64,000 nt of DNA from Roseiarcus sp963820775 (GCA_963820775.1 CAWGBF010000015.1:1178001-1242000); one strand, 5' to 3'; shown: positions 46,740 to 57,941, counted from the first letter of the stretch. Translations and numbers: made by a program. The notes: generated by a model not told the origin, from the sequence alone.

Positions 46740-47006
46740 TCAGGAGCAGACCTCGACCTCCCGCCACGCGTTCTTAAGTCTCGCGCGAGTGAAGTAGCAG
46801 CCATAAGTCGGCCTGAGAGTCGGCCAGGCGAACGGCGGTCCTGGCCAAGGATAGCCGCTGAAGCCGAAATATCCCGGGCCGACGGTCCAGTCGACCTGCT
46901 CGGGCGGGTAGCCAGAGGGCTGAGCTTTGGCTGCGCCCGGCTGACCAGCGACGCCGAGCGCAAAAAAAGCGGCGACCGCAAGCGAAGCTGCTGCGCCTCT
47001 GATCAT
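46740..47006 (-). CDS. small secreted protein
   Basis: An 88-residue protein with a signal peptide (ASLAVAAFFALGVAGQPGAA) and a mature part rich in Pro, Gly and aromatic residues (YFGFSGYPWPGPPFAWPTL), ending in YGCYFTRARLKNAWREVEVC with two Cys. GGAG precedes ATG 47006. The family is unknown; such aromatic-rich short proteins are common exported products in this order. Confidence 0.6.
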   Translation of the reverse strand: MIRGAAASLAVAAFFALGVAGQPGAAKAQPSGYPPEQVDWTVGPGYFGFSGYPWPGPPFAWPTLRPTYGCYFTRARLKNAWREVEVCS

Positions 47007-47134
47007 GTCGGGTACTCCTCGCCGGCGGCCAGCGCTTTGAGGCGCCTCTTGGGCTCCGCGCCCATATCCGATAGCGCGAGGCGCCCGGTCGCCGCAAGGC
47101 GTTTCGCCGATTCCGGGATATGGGGCTGGAAGGG

Positions 47135-47578
47135 CTATCCGACGGTCGCGCGGAGCCCAGTCGCGGCGGTGGACCATCCGGCTGCGGCGGCTCGCTCTTT
47201 CGCCGCGGCCACGAACCAGTCCGGCGCGCGTTGCGCTTCGGCGCACACGTTGACAAGCGCGGCCAAGGCCTCGACCGATTTGCATTCGTCGACGCGCGCG
47301 AGAAGCCAAACAGCCTGCTCGTCCTTGACGACGCCAGGCGTGTCGGCCTGCCGGACGACATGTTCGGCGATCATTTCAACAAAGAATTCTTTCCATTCGG
47401 GCGCATTGTCCATCTCGGCCCGAACGACGGTGAAGAGTTCGTCGGCGGATTCGCGCGTGACTTCGCCCGTCGTGAACACTTCGCGCTTCAGCCATGCGAC
47501 ATCTTGCGCCGTCACCCGGCGGCCAAGGATCATCGCACTGATGATCGTTCGGCTCCTGTCGATCGCGAAAGCCATCAT
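47135..47578 (-). CDS. conserved hypothetical cytosolic protein
   Basis: A 147-residue helical protein (SRTIISAMILGRRVTAQDVA, WLKREVFTTGEVTRESADEL, RAEMDNAPEWKEFFVEMI) with no signal or membrane segment. It has an EF-like acidic/helical look but no calcium loop was found. The start is ATG 47578, GGAGAG upstream; the next Met (47575) is adjacent. No function can be stated. The neighbour is a secreted protein gene on the same strand. Confidence 0.6.
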   Translation of the reverse strand: MMAFAIDRSRTIISAMILGRRVTAQDVAWLKREVFTTGEVTRESADELFTVVRAEMDNAPEWKEFFVEMIAEHVVRQADTPGVVKDEQAVWLLARVDECKSVEALAALVNVCAEAQRAPDWFVAAAKERAAAAGWSTAATGLRATVG

Positions 47579-47856
47579 ACGCACCTGCACTCTCTCCGGG
47601 CCGGCGACTCTGTCGACGGATCTGGACGCGGAGAGACCCTGCGCCTCAATATTTTCCCGCAGGTGAATCCGGCGGCAGGGCGATGAAGAGCGTGTTGGCA
47701 CAGTTAAGCTTCAGCAAAGGCGCATGGTTTCACGAAGATGAAAGCCGGGTTAACGGTTGATCAAGAAAGTCCTCACGCCCTTGTCATTGGACCTCCGCGC
47801 GGCGCTCATCTAGCGTTCGCGTCGTCCGCAAAATGCGCATGGAGGAAATTCGTTGC

Positions 47857-48357
47857 ATGAAAACAGCGCTTTCCGTGATTGCCCTAGCGAGCGCGCTTAC
47901 TTTGGCGCCCACGTTAAGCGGGAGCTTCGCCGTCGCCGACGATTCCGCACAACGGTCGCAGCACGATCGGTTCACCCCCGAGGACCGCGCCGCCTTCGTT
48001 GACGCGCGCATAGCCGCGCTGAAGGCTGGCCTCGAACTGAACGCCGAACAGGAGAAGAATTGGCCGCCGCTCGAATCGGCGATGCGCGATCTCGCCAAGC
48101 AAAGAGCCGAGCGCTTCGCCGCTTGGAGGGAGCGACGCGATGACAATCAGGACGCGGACGTCGAGATCAATCCGATCGATCGCCTCGCCCGGGCGTCCGA
48201 GCGTCTGAGCGCGCGCGCCGCCGATCTGCAAAAACTGGCCGCCGCCGCCAAGCCGCTTTACGACAGCCTGGACGACGGCCAGAAGCGCCGCTTCGCCGTG
48301 CTTTTCCGCGGGCCCATGGGCCACGGCCATTGGCGCCGCTGGCGCCGCGAGGGCTGA
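47857..48357 (+). CDS. LTXXQ/Spy-type periplasmic protein
   Basis: A 166-residue exported helical protein. After the signal peptide (KTALSVIALASALTLAPTL), two helical LTXXQ-like segments follow: RIAALKAGLELNAEQEKNW and LYDSLDDGQKRRFAVLFRG. It resembles the CpxP/Spy fold that acts as a periplasmic chaperone in envelope stress. GGAGGAAA lies before ATG 47857. The C-terminus is rich in His and Arg (GHGHWRRWRREG), a possible metal-binding tail. Confidence 0.82.
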   Translation: MKTALSVIALASALTLAPTLSGSFAVADDSAQRSQHDRFTPEDRAAFVDARIAALKAGLELNAEQEKNWPPLESAMRDLAKQRAERFAAWRERRDDNQDADVEINPIDRLARASERLSARAADLQKLAAAAKPLYDSLDDGQKRRFAVLFRGPMGHGHWRRWRREG

Positions 48358-48498
48358 CAGCCCGACTGAGTCCGCCGGTTTCCTCTATCCGCCTCGCGGG
48401 CGGGCGGCTTCGGTAGTCACGGGGCCGCCGGCCTGTGGCGGGGCGCGGCGGTCTGTGTCACAATTGCGGACTCGGGCGCGGGGCATAAGGAGGAATCG

Positions 48499-48636
48499 AT
48501 GGCGAAGGGTCAGATGCGAAACAACAAGGAATCCAAAAAGCCGAAGTCAGACAAGGCGAAGAGCTCCGTGTCCGAATACAAGAAGTCGCAAGGGGCGACC
48601 GGCCAGGCGTTGCAGCCGCCGGGCAAGAAATCCTGA
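48499..48636 (+). CDS. small basic protein, 45 residues
   Basis: A short gene with a strong ribosome-binding site (AAGGAGGAA, 4 nt before ATG 48499). The product is 45 residues, highly basic (12 Lys) and disordered in look: it starts MAKGQMRNNKESKKPKSD and ends GQALQPPGKKS. Similar short Lys-rich proteins are frequent in Rhizobiales and are of unknown role. Its length, composition and signal make it a credible gene despite the small size. Confidence 0.7.
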   Translation: MAKGQMRNNKESKKPKSDKAKSSVSEYKKSQGATGQALQPPGKKS

Positions 48637-48814
48637 GCGAACGCTCGACTGGCCCTGGCCCGCTGCGAGGCCAACGACCCGCAGCCGCGAGGCCAAGCGG
48701 CGGTGTCGCGCGGCGGGGGCGACCTGCGCTTGCCAGTCGCGTCACGTCTGGGCGCAAAGCACCGGGACCGGACATGTTGCAAGGCGCATCACGGCCTCAT
48801 CGATGCTGGCCCGC

Positions 48815-50347
<1,533 letters not shown>

Positions 50348-50867
50348 CAGCGGGTCCGGAACCTTAGGAGTGCTTCCAACCTAGCGTAGCACGACCAGCC
50401 GGCCGACCGGTATTTCTGAGATAGGAAAAAAGCTCGCTATTTTCGATTTCAAGGCGCCATCGCGCCTCAAGCAGCCGCATGACGCGCGTCGCGCGTTGGA
50501 GGCGTGCGACGCGCCATCGCGGCGAAGCGCTCCTCGCCGCCGCCGACACGCGCGCTCGCTGCGGGCATCCAGACAGGCCAGAACGTCTTTTACGGTGCGC
50601 GTTGCTTCGCGCCAACTCGGCGAGCGAAGCGGCGTCGCATGCCGGGCGGCCAGCTGGAAGCGCTCGACGCTCGCAACGAACTGCTCGCGAAATTAGGCCC
50701 CAAGCGGATTGGCGCCCTAAGCGCGGCGCAAGGTTTCGTAGCTGCGGAGGTTCGCCGTCCCGCGCGCTGTGCAATCGCGGCGAACGCGGCTTTTGGCCTG
50801 CGTCCTCATTGGCTGGGCAGACCTCGGAACCGGACGGCGGCGGAGGTTGCGCCGGGGCGCAGGCCCG
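50348..50867. other. gene-free stretch of 520 nt
   Basis: Only shadow frames are seen. An A/T-rich tract at 50420-50455 is a likely promoter area for pccB on the minus strand. I see no repeats and no terminator for the autotransporter gene, which ends at 50868. Confidence 0.4.
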
Positions 50868-53800
50868 TCACCACGTGTACCTTGCGCCGAACGCGCCTCG
50901 AACGCCGCTTCGTTTCTCGCCCTCGGCGGCGCCGACCGCGAACTCGTAGTCGACATTGGCGAAGACGGAGACGTTGGCGTTGATCCTTCCCGTCAGGCCG
51001 CCGCCAAGCTCCAGCCTGGTGACCTGACTGGCCAGCGGCACGAGGTCCGTCCCCGAATAGACGGCGTCGGCCTCCGCCCCCCAATCCCGCCGGAGATTGC
51101 CCCTGAGATACGGCTGCCACACCTGACCGCCCGCGGTGACGATCGTCCATTTGGTCCTGAGCCCGACGCGCCCGCTCGGCCCCGTGGTGTCACCGAGCGC
51201 GACATCGCCGAGCCCGTCATAGTCGTGCCGGAAGGACACCTTCTGCCATAGGATCTGCCCCTGCGGCTCGATCACGAACCCCGGCCCGAGTTGCGGCCAA
51301 GCGTATGGATAGCCGCCCTCCAGGGACGCAATGAAGCCCGTGCCGTCGGTGTTGAGCCTCGCGAACTGGGTGCTGGCCGAGCCGTAATACCAGGTCCCCT
51401 GCAGCACGGCGTCGAGATACCAGCCGCCGGGCCCGACATGCGTCCAGTAGCCGCCCGCCGACCAGGAGTTGAGGTTCATCGATCCGGTGCGGCTTAGGAC
51501 ATAGGCGGTCGCCGCCGGATTGGTGACGAGGCCGTTCACGTCGGCGTGCACGTCGCCATAAGCGCCATAGAGGCCGGCGCGCTCGTAGTGACCGGCGATC
51601 AGAGATCCGCGCAGAAGATCGATGCCGCCCTGGAAGCCTCCCAGATCGCCGTTGGCGCTGGGATCGGCGAAGGCTTGATAGTGGTTGTGGATCGTCTGGC
51701 CGAAGAAGCGCCCCCAGACTGAGGGCGAGAAGAACGGGCAGGGCGCAGGCCCGGGCTTCTTGGTCGGCACATCGGCTGGCTTCTTGGTCGGCAGGTCGAC
51801 CGCAGAAGTCGCGGCCGCGGCGGAAGCGACCGCAGGCGCGACGGCGCAACCATCCGGCTCGTAAGTGTCGCCGACCCGGTCGTCGAGCGTGCCGAGGATG
51901 CTGAGCCCCAATTGCCGCGCCAGAGGCTGCACCACGCCATAGGTGGCGAGCTCCGGCCCGATAATCGGAAAGGCGACGCCGGGCGGCAACGGGTTCGGCG
52001 GCGGATCAATGGGGAATGGCGGGATGGGCGGAAGCACGCCACCGCCGCCTCCGCTACCCCCGCCGCCTCCGCCGCCGCCTCCACCGCCGCCGCCACCGCC
52101 TCCACCGCCGCCCATGAACGTCGAGCGCAGGAACCAATCATTCGGGAAGTTGCTGGGGTTAAGTCCGCCCCGGAACAGATCGTAGTCAAAAGCGCCGGCC
52201 CGCAATTCGCCGTTCAAAAGGCTGAACGCGCCTGGCGTCGTCGTCGCGCCAGCATTTGCCTGCACAACCAGAATGCCGTTCGCGACCGTCTCCGCGCCTG
52301 GGCCGGTTGTGTTCCGGATATCAAGTCTCGTCGCGCCTGTCGCCGCGCCCCCGTCAATGATCAGCCGGTCGGACGGCGAGCTGTCGTCGCCGAGAAAGGT
52401 GTTGAGCACGATTCCGCCGCCCATGCCGGTATAGTTGACGGCCGTCAGCGTCTTGTAGCTGGCGAGCTGCGTCGGATCGCCGAGAGGCGCGGAGAAGACG
52501 ATCGTACTCGTGTCGGCGTTGACGAGGCTCGTGACGTTTGAACTGCCGGTCATGTTCCAGACTGTGCCGCCTTGCAAAGTCACATCCGAGACGCCGCCGG
52601 CGCCGGTCGCTATCGCGCCCGTGAGTAATGAGGACGTCGCCGTCAATGAGGCGGCGGCCGTCCCCTCTGTACTCATAAGGATGCCATTGGCGCCGGCGAC
52701 AGTCGCTCCGCTCAAATCGATGTTCGCGGTAACCCCCTCGACCCGGAACGCGTCCGCCGCCGAATCGACTGTCGCGCCCGTGATCTGAAGCGCATTGGCA
52801 ACTCCCCCCGAGCCCTGGAAGAGAAAGCCGAAGCTGCCCGCGCCCGAGGTCGTCACGCTGCCGCCGCCGATCGTCATGACCCCGCCGTTTTGCACGACGC
52901 CGCCCGGCGCCGCTGGGCCGTTTGTCGCAATGGTCACATCGGACGCCGCGATCGCCCCAGCGGAGGCGCTGAGGGCAGCAGCCCCGCCGCCTGAAGTCGT
53001 GACGGCGCCCCCCGTGAGCGAAACCGTCCCGCCGGCGCTTGCATCGACGCCGATCGCGTTGTCGCCCATGGTAGCTACGGTTACGCCATCTACGCCGGTG
53101 ACCGAACTGCCGGCGCCAGTCGCGCGAATGCCGATCGACCCCTCACCGCCGGTGCTGACCGAACCCCCGCTAAGCGCAATCGTTCCGGCCGTATCGGCCA
53201 GTACGCCGAACCCGCCCTGGCTCAACGGGACGGAAATCGCCGCTCCGGTCGCGGTGATCGAACTGCCAGCGCCGGTCGCCCAGATCCCTTTCTCGCCGCC
53301 AGCGCTGGAGATGACCGAATCCGAACCGCCGATCAGCGTGATCGCGGCGCCGTTCGCCGCCTTGACGGCGGTGTCGCCGCCCGCGCCGGAGAGTGTGATT
53401 GGAACGTCGGTTGCAGTGAAGGTCGAGCCCGGAGACTGCGCAAGCACCGCGATCTCGCCGCCGCCGACGCTGGTCATGGTGATCGAGCCTCCCGTCAGCG
53501 AGACGTTGCTTCCCGTATCCACCTTGATCGCGACGTCCCCGCCCCCTCCGCCCGTGGCTGTGAAAGTCGTGTTTTGCGCAACAATCGTGCTGTTCGATTC
53601 CGCGACCACGACAGTTTCGCCGCCGCCATTGCCGTCAAAGTTGAATGCGCTGTTGGTCAGATCGATCTCGCCGCCGGACTGGGCATGGACGCCGAAATCG
53701 CCGCCGCCGACCGTCTCGGTTTCGGTGATGTCGTCGACAATAATTTTGCTGCCCGTCCCGGTCGCCAGAAGGCCCTGGTTGCCGCCGCTGTTTAGAACGT

Positions 53801-54335
53801 CGATAGTCGTACCGTTGCGCAGGATGATCTGGCCGCCGGCCTGGGCTTCAGCCATGATGTCGCCGCCGCCGCTAAAGGTCACCATGAGGCCGCTGGCGTC
53901 GATCGTGCTGGACGCTCCATTGGCGACCAGCACGGTGACTCCTCCGCCGCCGAACTGGGAGGTGATGCTGGATGCGCCCGCTGTCGGATCGACGCCGAAG
54001 GTGATGAGGCTTCCGCTCTGCGAAGTCACGCCGACGCCGAAGGGCACAGAAACATCCACGCCGTTCGCCACCACTGCCGAGCTTGTCGACGCCGTGATGC
54101 GATGGACCGTGGCCCCCGGAGGAATGGCGCAAGACGTTGAGGTGGCGGTCACCTCGCCCTGCGGGTTGGTCGGGCAGGTCTGGGCGGAGGCGGTTTCGAG
54201 CCAAGGCGCAGACGCGATGAGAAGGAGCGCAGCAACCGGCGGCAGCCTTCCGGCGCGCGCAAGCTTGGCGCGAGAACTTCCCCATTCGAAACTCGCGCGA
54301 CCGCAAATTCTTCGCGGCGAATGACGGCGAATCAT
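50868..54335 (-). CDS. autotransporter outer-membrane protein with polyglycine hinge
   Basis: An 1155-residue type Va autotransporter. It has a long signal peptide ending ASA near residue 51, a passenger of Ser/Thr/Gly-rich beta-helix repeats (about 60-700) and the pertactin-like FLGDDSSPSDRLIIDGG. A hinge of about 26 Gly follows Met741, then a Pro-rich stretch (LPPIPPFPIDPPPN), and a beta-barrel of about 280 residues ending GVRGAFGARYTW. The last residue is Trp rather than the usual Phe. The passenger has no protease triad and probably acts in adhesion. The GAGGGG site precedes ATG 54335. The gly tract is encoded by a GGN run at 52035-52112. Confidence 0.87.
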   Translation of the reverse strand: MIRRHSPRRICGRASFEWGSSRAKLARAGRLPPVAALLLIASAPWLETASAQTCPTNPQGEVTATSTSCAIPPGATVHRITASTSSAVVANGVDVSVPFGVGVTSQSGSLITFGVDPTAGASSITSQFGGGGVTVLVANGASSTIDASGLMVTFSGGGDIMAEAQAGGQIILRNGTTIDVLNSGGNQGLLATGTGSKIIVDDITETETVGGGDFGVHAQSGGEIDLTNSAFNFDGNGGGETVVVAESNSTIVAQNTTFTATGGGGGDVAIKVDTGSNVSLTGGSITMTSVGGGEIAVLAQSPGSTFTATDVPITLSGAGGDTAVKAANGAAITLIGGSDSVISSAGGEKGIWATGAGSSITATGAAISVPLSQGGFGVLADTAGTIALSGGSVSTGGEGSIGIRATGAGSSVTGVDGVTVATMGDNAIGVDASAGGTVSLTGGAVTTSGGGAAALSASAGAIAASDVTIATNGPAAPGGVVQNGGVMTIGGGSVTTSGAGSFGFLFQGSGGVANALQITGATVDSAADAFRVEGVTANIDLSGATVAGANGILMSTEGTAAASLTATSSLLTGAIATGAGGVSDVTLQGGTVWNMTGSSNVTSLVNADTSTIVFSAPLGDPTQLASYKTLTAVNYTGMGGGIVLNTFLGDDSSPSDRLIIDGGAATGATRLDIRNTTGPGAETVANGILVVQANAGATTTPGAFSLLNGELRAGAFDYDLFRGGLNPSNFPNDWFLRSTFMGGGGGGGGGGGGGGGGGGGSGGGGGVLPPIPPFPIDPPPNPLPPGVAFPIIGPELATYGVVQPLARQLGLSILGTLDDRVGDTYEPDGCAVAPAVASAAAATSAVDLPTKKPADVPTKKPGPAPCPFFSPSVWGRFFGQTIHNHYQAFADPSANGDLGGFQGGIDLLRGSLIAGHYERAGLYGAYGDVHADVNGLVTNPAATAYVLSRTGSMNLNSWSAGGYWTHVGPGGWYLDAVLQGTWYYGSASTQFARLNTDGTGFIASLEGGYPYAWPQLGPGFVIEPQGQILWQKVSFRHDYDGLGDVALGDTTGPSGRVGLRTKWTIVTAGGQVWQPYLRGNLRRDWGAEADAVYSGTDLVPLASQVTRLELGGGLTGRINANVSVFANVDYEFAVGAAEGEKRSGVRGAFGARYTW

Positions 54336-54387
54336 GGCGCCCCTCGGCTGGCAGCGACCATAGCGCAAGCCGCGGGCGATGGGCGCC

Positions 54388-55254
54388 CTAACGTACAAAA
54401 GGCGCCAAATAATTAGTCCAAGTGACTATTCCATTACCAGTCGCATCAGGGGGTTGCGGCGTCACAATTATGCCGTCAGCACGGACCCCCGCCGCCTCGA
54501 ATTCGCGCCAGCGCGCCTCGCGCCGCGCCATCGCCTCCGCGTCCGCGCCCCAGCGCTCGACCTGAAAATCCTCGTCGATATGCGCCGCTTGCCACGCGGC
54601 TTCGGGCGAGAGAAATCCTCGCGCGACAGCCAACGCCAGCAGGGCGGAGCCGGTCAGCGTCGTCATCACGCTGAGCGCGGCGAGCGCAGCAGGGTCATCG
54701 TAGGCGGCGAGCGCCGCGCCGATGGCGGCCAGCGCTGCCTGCGGCTGCGCGACATGCATCACCCCGGCGGTTACATTGAAGCGCGCCCCGAGCGTTTCGG
54801 CCGCCCAGAGCAGAATCGGGTCGAACGCGTTGGCCTGGCGCGCAACCAGCGCCTCCAGCTCCTCGGCCCGGTAACACAGAAGATCGGAGCCGGCGTAGCG
54901 GAGAATATCGGCCCGCGTTTCGGCCATCGTATGCGCGACGCCGTCGATCGCTGAATTGAGAAGCCGCGTGAGCGGCATCGCGGCTGGATCGATAGTCTCA
55001 GGTTGCCGCTCCCATTCGGCGGCGACTTCAAGCATCAGCGCCCGGCTTGTCGCCGAAAGAGGGTTGCGGCCCGGCGTCCGCGCGCGGCGGCCGTCGAGCA
55101 TGAGCGCATGGCGCCCATCCTCCTCGCGCACTTCGACCGCTGTGTAAAAGCGCCTGACCGGCGGGGGCCGCATGTTCGCCTGCGCGGCCCGCATCGGGTC
55201 TTTGCTCCCCTCGCCTGTGCCTGGGAGAGGGGTTGGGGATGAGGGCTCACTCAT
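54388..55254 (-). CDS. ATP12-type F1-ATPase assembly chaperone
   Basis: A protein of 288 residues (or 268 from an inner start) of the ATP12 family, which binds the F1 alpha subunit during assembly. Diagnostic segments are RRFYTAVEVREEDGRHALML, LDGRRARTPGRNPL, AAEWERQPETIDPAAMPLTR, ADILRYAGSDLLCYRA and ALSVMTTLTGSALLALAVARG. The first residues (SPTPLPGTGEG) are coded by a palindromic repeat at 55203-55248, so the start may really be ATG 55194 (MRAAQANM) rather than 55254. The gene overlaps the RluA-type gene by 8 nt; this order is conserved in alphaproteobacteria. Confidence 0.88.
   Translation of the reverse strand: MSEPSSPTPLPGTGEGSKDPMRAAQANMRPPPVRRFYTAVEVREEDGRHALMLDGRRARTPGRNPLSATSRALMLEVAAEWERQPETIDPAAMPLTRLLNSAIDGVAHTMAETRADILRYAGSDLLCYRAEELEALVARQANAFDPILLWAAETLGARFNVTAGVMHVAQPQAALAAIGAALAAYDDPAALAALSVMTTLTGSALLALAVARGFLSPEAAWQAAHIDEDFQVERWGADAEAMARREARWREFEAAGVRADGIIVTPQPPDATGNGIVTWTNYLAPFVR
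55203..55248. repeat. palindromic repeat at the 5' end of the ATP12 gene
   Basis: CTCCCCTCGCCTGTGCCTGG followed by GAGAGGGGTTGGGGATGAGGG resembles the A-type unit at 29500-29697. It forms the first codons of the longer ATP12 reading frame and encodes Ser, Pro, Thr and Gly without homologous function. Confidence 0.65.
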
Positions 55255-56344
55255 CCGGCGCGTCCTCGATCGGGTCACGCTCCGTCTCGTCGAAGCCGAA
55301 CATGGCGAAGCTTTTCTTCATGTGCTCCGGAAGCGGCGCGGTCACGTCGATCACGCCGCTGCGTGGATGGGGCAGGATGAGGCGGCGCGCCAGGAGATGC
55401 AGCTTGGCTTCGAGCCCGGGCGGAACGGCGCGCAGAGGATCGCTGCGGGCGGGATCGTTGGCGGGACGCCGGTTGTATTTCGGATCGCCGATGATCGGAT
55501 GGCCGATCGCCTCGCAATGGGCGCGCAGCTGGTGGGTGCGGCCCGTAACCGGGCGCATCGACAGCCACGCCAGCCGCGGCGCGACCTTGTCGACGACCGC
55601 ATAGAGGGTGAGCGAGTGCTGAGCGTCAGGATCGCCATGCTTGGCGACGCGCATCCGCTCGAGGTCCGCCCTGCCCTGGCGACGCGTTTCTCCCATGCCC
55701 TCGCCCTTGGCGAGAAACATCGAGACGCGTCCCTGCCCCGGCTTTGGCACGCCCTCGACCAGCGCCCAATAGATCTTCTTCGCCCGGCGCGAGCGAAAGG
55801 TCTCGCCAAGCTCCGCCGCCATTCTTCGCGTTTTGGCGATCAGAAGAACGCCGGTTGTGTCGCGATCGAGCCGATGAACGAGTACCGGCCGATTGCCGTC
55901 CTTGTCGGCGAGCGCCTGAAGCATGCCGTCGATATGGCGCTTGGTCCCGGAGCCGCCCTGGACCGCGAGGCCGTAAGGCTTGTTGAGCACCAGCACGTCC
56001 CGATCCTCGAACAAAGTCATCGCCCGGACCGCTTCGCGGTCGCCAGGATCAGCGCGCTTGACCGGCGATGCTTGCTGTGCGGCGATCTTGAGCGGCGGCA
56101 CGCGCACGCTTTGGCCGCCCGCGAGCCGGGTCGAAACGTCCGCCCGCTTACCCGAGACGCGCACCTCGCCCTTGCGCACGATCCGCATCAGGTGCGAATT
56201 CGAGACGTCCGGAAACCGGCGGTGCAGCCAGCGGTCGAGCCGCATGCCCGATTCGTCTTCGCTGATCTCATAAGAGGCCGCCTTGTCGGGCGGAGCGGTC
56301 GCTGTCGCCACGGCCTTGCCATCTTTCCGCATGAAGCGGGTCAT
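55247..56344 (-). CDS. RluA family pseudouridine synthase
   Basis: A 365-residue 23S rRNA or related pseudouridine synthase. An S4-like domain is at about 33-95 (RLDRWLHRRFPDVSNSHLMR), and the catalytic domain contains HRLDRDTTGVLLIA with the catalytic Asp, and PVTGRTHQLRAHCEAIGHPI. It most resembles RluC (955, 2504, 2580 sites). Its C-terminus overlaps the ATP12 start. The Met at 56344 begins MTRFMRKDGK. Confidence 0.9.
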   Translation of the reverse strand: MTRFMRKDGKAVATATAPPDKAASYEISEDESGMRLDRWLHRRFPDVSNSHLMRIVRKGEVRVSGKRADVSTRLAGGQSVRVPPLKIAAQQASPVKRADPGDREAVRAMTLFEDRDVLVLNKPYGLAVQGGSGTKRHIDGMLQALADKDGNRPVLVHRLDRDTTGVLLIAKTRRMAAELGETFRSRRAKKIYWALVEGVPKPGQGRVSMFLAKGEGMGETRRQGRADLERMRVAKHGDPDAQHSLTLYAVVDKVAPRLAWLSMRPVTGRTHQLRAHCEAIGHPIIGDPKYNRRPANDPARSDPLRAVPPGLEAKLHLLARRLILPHPRSGVIDVTAPLPEHMKKSFAMFGFDETERDPIEDAPDE

Positions 56345-56402
56345 AGCGCAGCCTCCTACGCCGCGGTAGGGTCAAACGCTGATCGTCGCAAAGGAGCCCG
56401 CC

Positions 56403-56816
56403 ATGGCCGATCATTATCACGCAGTCGTCTGGATCGATCATCAACGGGCGCGCATTCTCCACTTCAACGTCGAAGAGGCGACGGGCACATTGATCCGCGA
56501 CCACGTCGTTCGCGACCTCCACGCCCATGAGAAGCGGACCGGCCACAGGACCGAGGAGAACAAGCCGTTCTTCGAGGATGTCGCGAAGACGATCGCCGAC
56601 GCTGGCGCGATCCTCATCGTCGGTCCGGCGCAGGAAAAGGACTTCTTCGCCAAATTCCTGGCTGAGAAGCATCCGGCCATCCGGGCGCATGTCGAGGGCG
56701 TCGAGAAGGCGGACCATCCGACCGACGGCGAGCTCCTCGACTTCGCGCGCCGCTATGTCAAAGCCGCTGACCGCATGCGGCCGCAGATCGATCCGCATGA
56801 GGCCGGCAAGCCATAG
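56403..56816 (+). CDS. eRF1/BaeRF-like translational machinery protein
   Basis: A 137-residue cytosolic protein of a family annotated as translational machinery protein in alphaproteobacteria. The sequence HYHAVVWIDHQRARILHFNVE and the central strand AILIVGPAQEKDFFAKFLAEKHPAI resemble the eRF1 domain 3/BaeRF fold. Function is unknown. GGAG precedes ATG 56403. It is divergent from the RluA gene; 58 nt separate the starts. Confidence 0.75.
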   Translation: MADHYHAVVWIDHQRARILHFNVEEATGTLIRDHVVRDLHAHEKRTGHRTEENKPFFEDVAKTIADAGAILIVGPAQEKDFFAKFLAEKHPAIRAHVEGVEKADHPTDGELLDFARRYVKAADRMRPQIDPHEAGKP

Positions 56817-56881
56817 CGCCAGGGCGGGCCAGCTGGCCGCCCGGCGACGCCGGCGCGCTCATTCTCAAGCAAGGATTCCCG

Positions 56882-57637
56882 ATGCCTTATGAGCTCTACT
56901 ACTGGCCGGGCATCCAGGGGCGCGGCGAGTTTGTGCGCCTGGCGCTCGAAGCGGCCGGGGCCCCTTACGTCGACGTCGCGCGCGAGCGCGGAGCCGGGCG
57001 CGGCATGAAGGCGATGATGTCGATGCTCGAGGGCGCCGCAGTCCCGCAAACTCCGTTCGCGCCCCCGTTCCTGCGTGACGGCGCCATCGTCGTCTCGCAT
57101 GTCGCCAACATCCTCCAATATCTTGGACCCAAGCTTGGCCTTGCGCCGAAGGATGAGGCGGGCCGCTTCTTCGCCCACGGGCTGCAGCTCACGATCACGG
57201 ATTTCGTCGCCGAGGTTCACGACACGCACCATCCGATCTCGACCGACCTCTATTTCGAGGACCAGAGACAAGAGGCCAAGGCGCGCTCTACGGCCTTCCT
57301 TCAGCATCGCGTCCCGAAATATTTCGGCTATTTCGAGCGCGTGCTCACCGACAACCCGGCGGGACCGAAGCACGCCGTCGGCGGCGACCTCACCACCGTC
57401 GACCTGTCGCTGTTCCAGATCTGGGCTGGCATGACTTACGCCTTCCCGCAGGCATTCGCCGGCGCCGACAAGCTTTATCAGGGGCTGGCGACGCTGGCGG
57501 CGTCGGTCGCGGCGCTCCCGGGTGTCGCCGCTTATCTCGCCTCGGACAGACGGATTCCCTTCGACGAATCGGGCATTTTCCGGCATTATCCAGAGCTTGA
57601 CGCGGCGCCGGCGAAGCGAGGCCGGAAGACGTCGTGA
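56882..57637 (+). CDS. glutathione S-transferase (sigma-like)
   Basis: A 251-residue GST. It opens MPYELYYWPGIQGRGEFVRL, with the Tyr near residue 7 in the catalytic position; the segment LRDGAIVVSHVANILQYLG is the glutathione-binding helix (Ser). The C-terminal domain has LTTVDLSLFQIWAGM. This is the longer type with an extended linker (HDTHHPISTDLYFEDQ) found in alphaproteobacteria. The role is inferred as detoxification. The upstream eRF1-like gene is on the same strand, 65 nt away. Confidence 0.85.
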   Translation: MPYELYYWPGIQGRGEFVRLALEAAGAPYVDVARERGAGRGMKAMMSMLEGAAVPQTPFAPPFLRDGAIVVSHVANILQYLGPKLGLAPKDEAGRFFAHGLQLTITDFVAEVHDTHHPISTDLYFEDQRQEAKARSTAFLQHRVPKYFGYFERVLTDNPAGPKHAVGGDLTTVDLSLFQIWAGMTYAFPQAFAGADKLYQGLATLAASVAALPGVAAYLASDRRIPFDESGIFRHYPELDAAPAKRGRKTS

Positions 57638-57941
57638 GCCGCCCGCGCGCGCTCTGGGCCTCTCTCTCGGCGCTATCCCCCGCCCATTCCGTTACACAAA
57701 GCGTCCGACTTCGGATAGTGCGCTGCGTCGGTGCTGTCCTGAATTGACCTTGAGCGTCCTAATTCTGGTGGAGAGGTATCCTAGCGCGCCGCATGCGCTT
57801 GGACCAATATCCTACGGCGATCCCACTTGATTGGTGATTGAGCAAATGTCCTGCAACCCTGAGCGCGATGCCCAGCATCGCGTCTCGAAGGATGGTCAAG
57901 TGACGCGCCGAACCAACCGCACGAGGATTTGATTCTCATAC

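Noticed and set aside
50364..50774. Possible regulator gene upstream of pccB
   Set aside because: An XRE regulator is expected there by synteny, but no HTH pattern is present in any frame.
52795..54324. 509-residue plus-strand ORF rich in Pro, Val and Ala
   Set aside because: Antisense of the repetitive autotransporter passenger; GC-skewed codons leave the frame open by chance.
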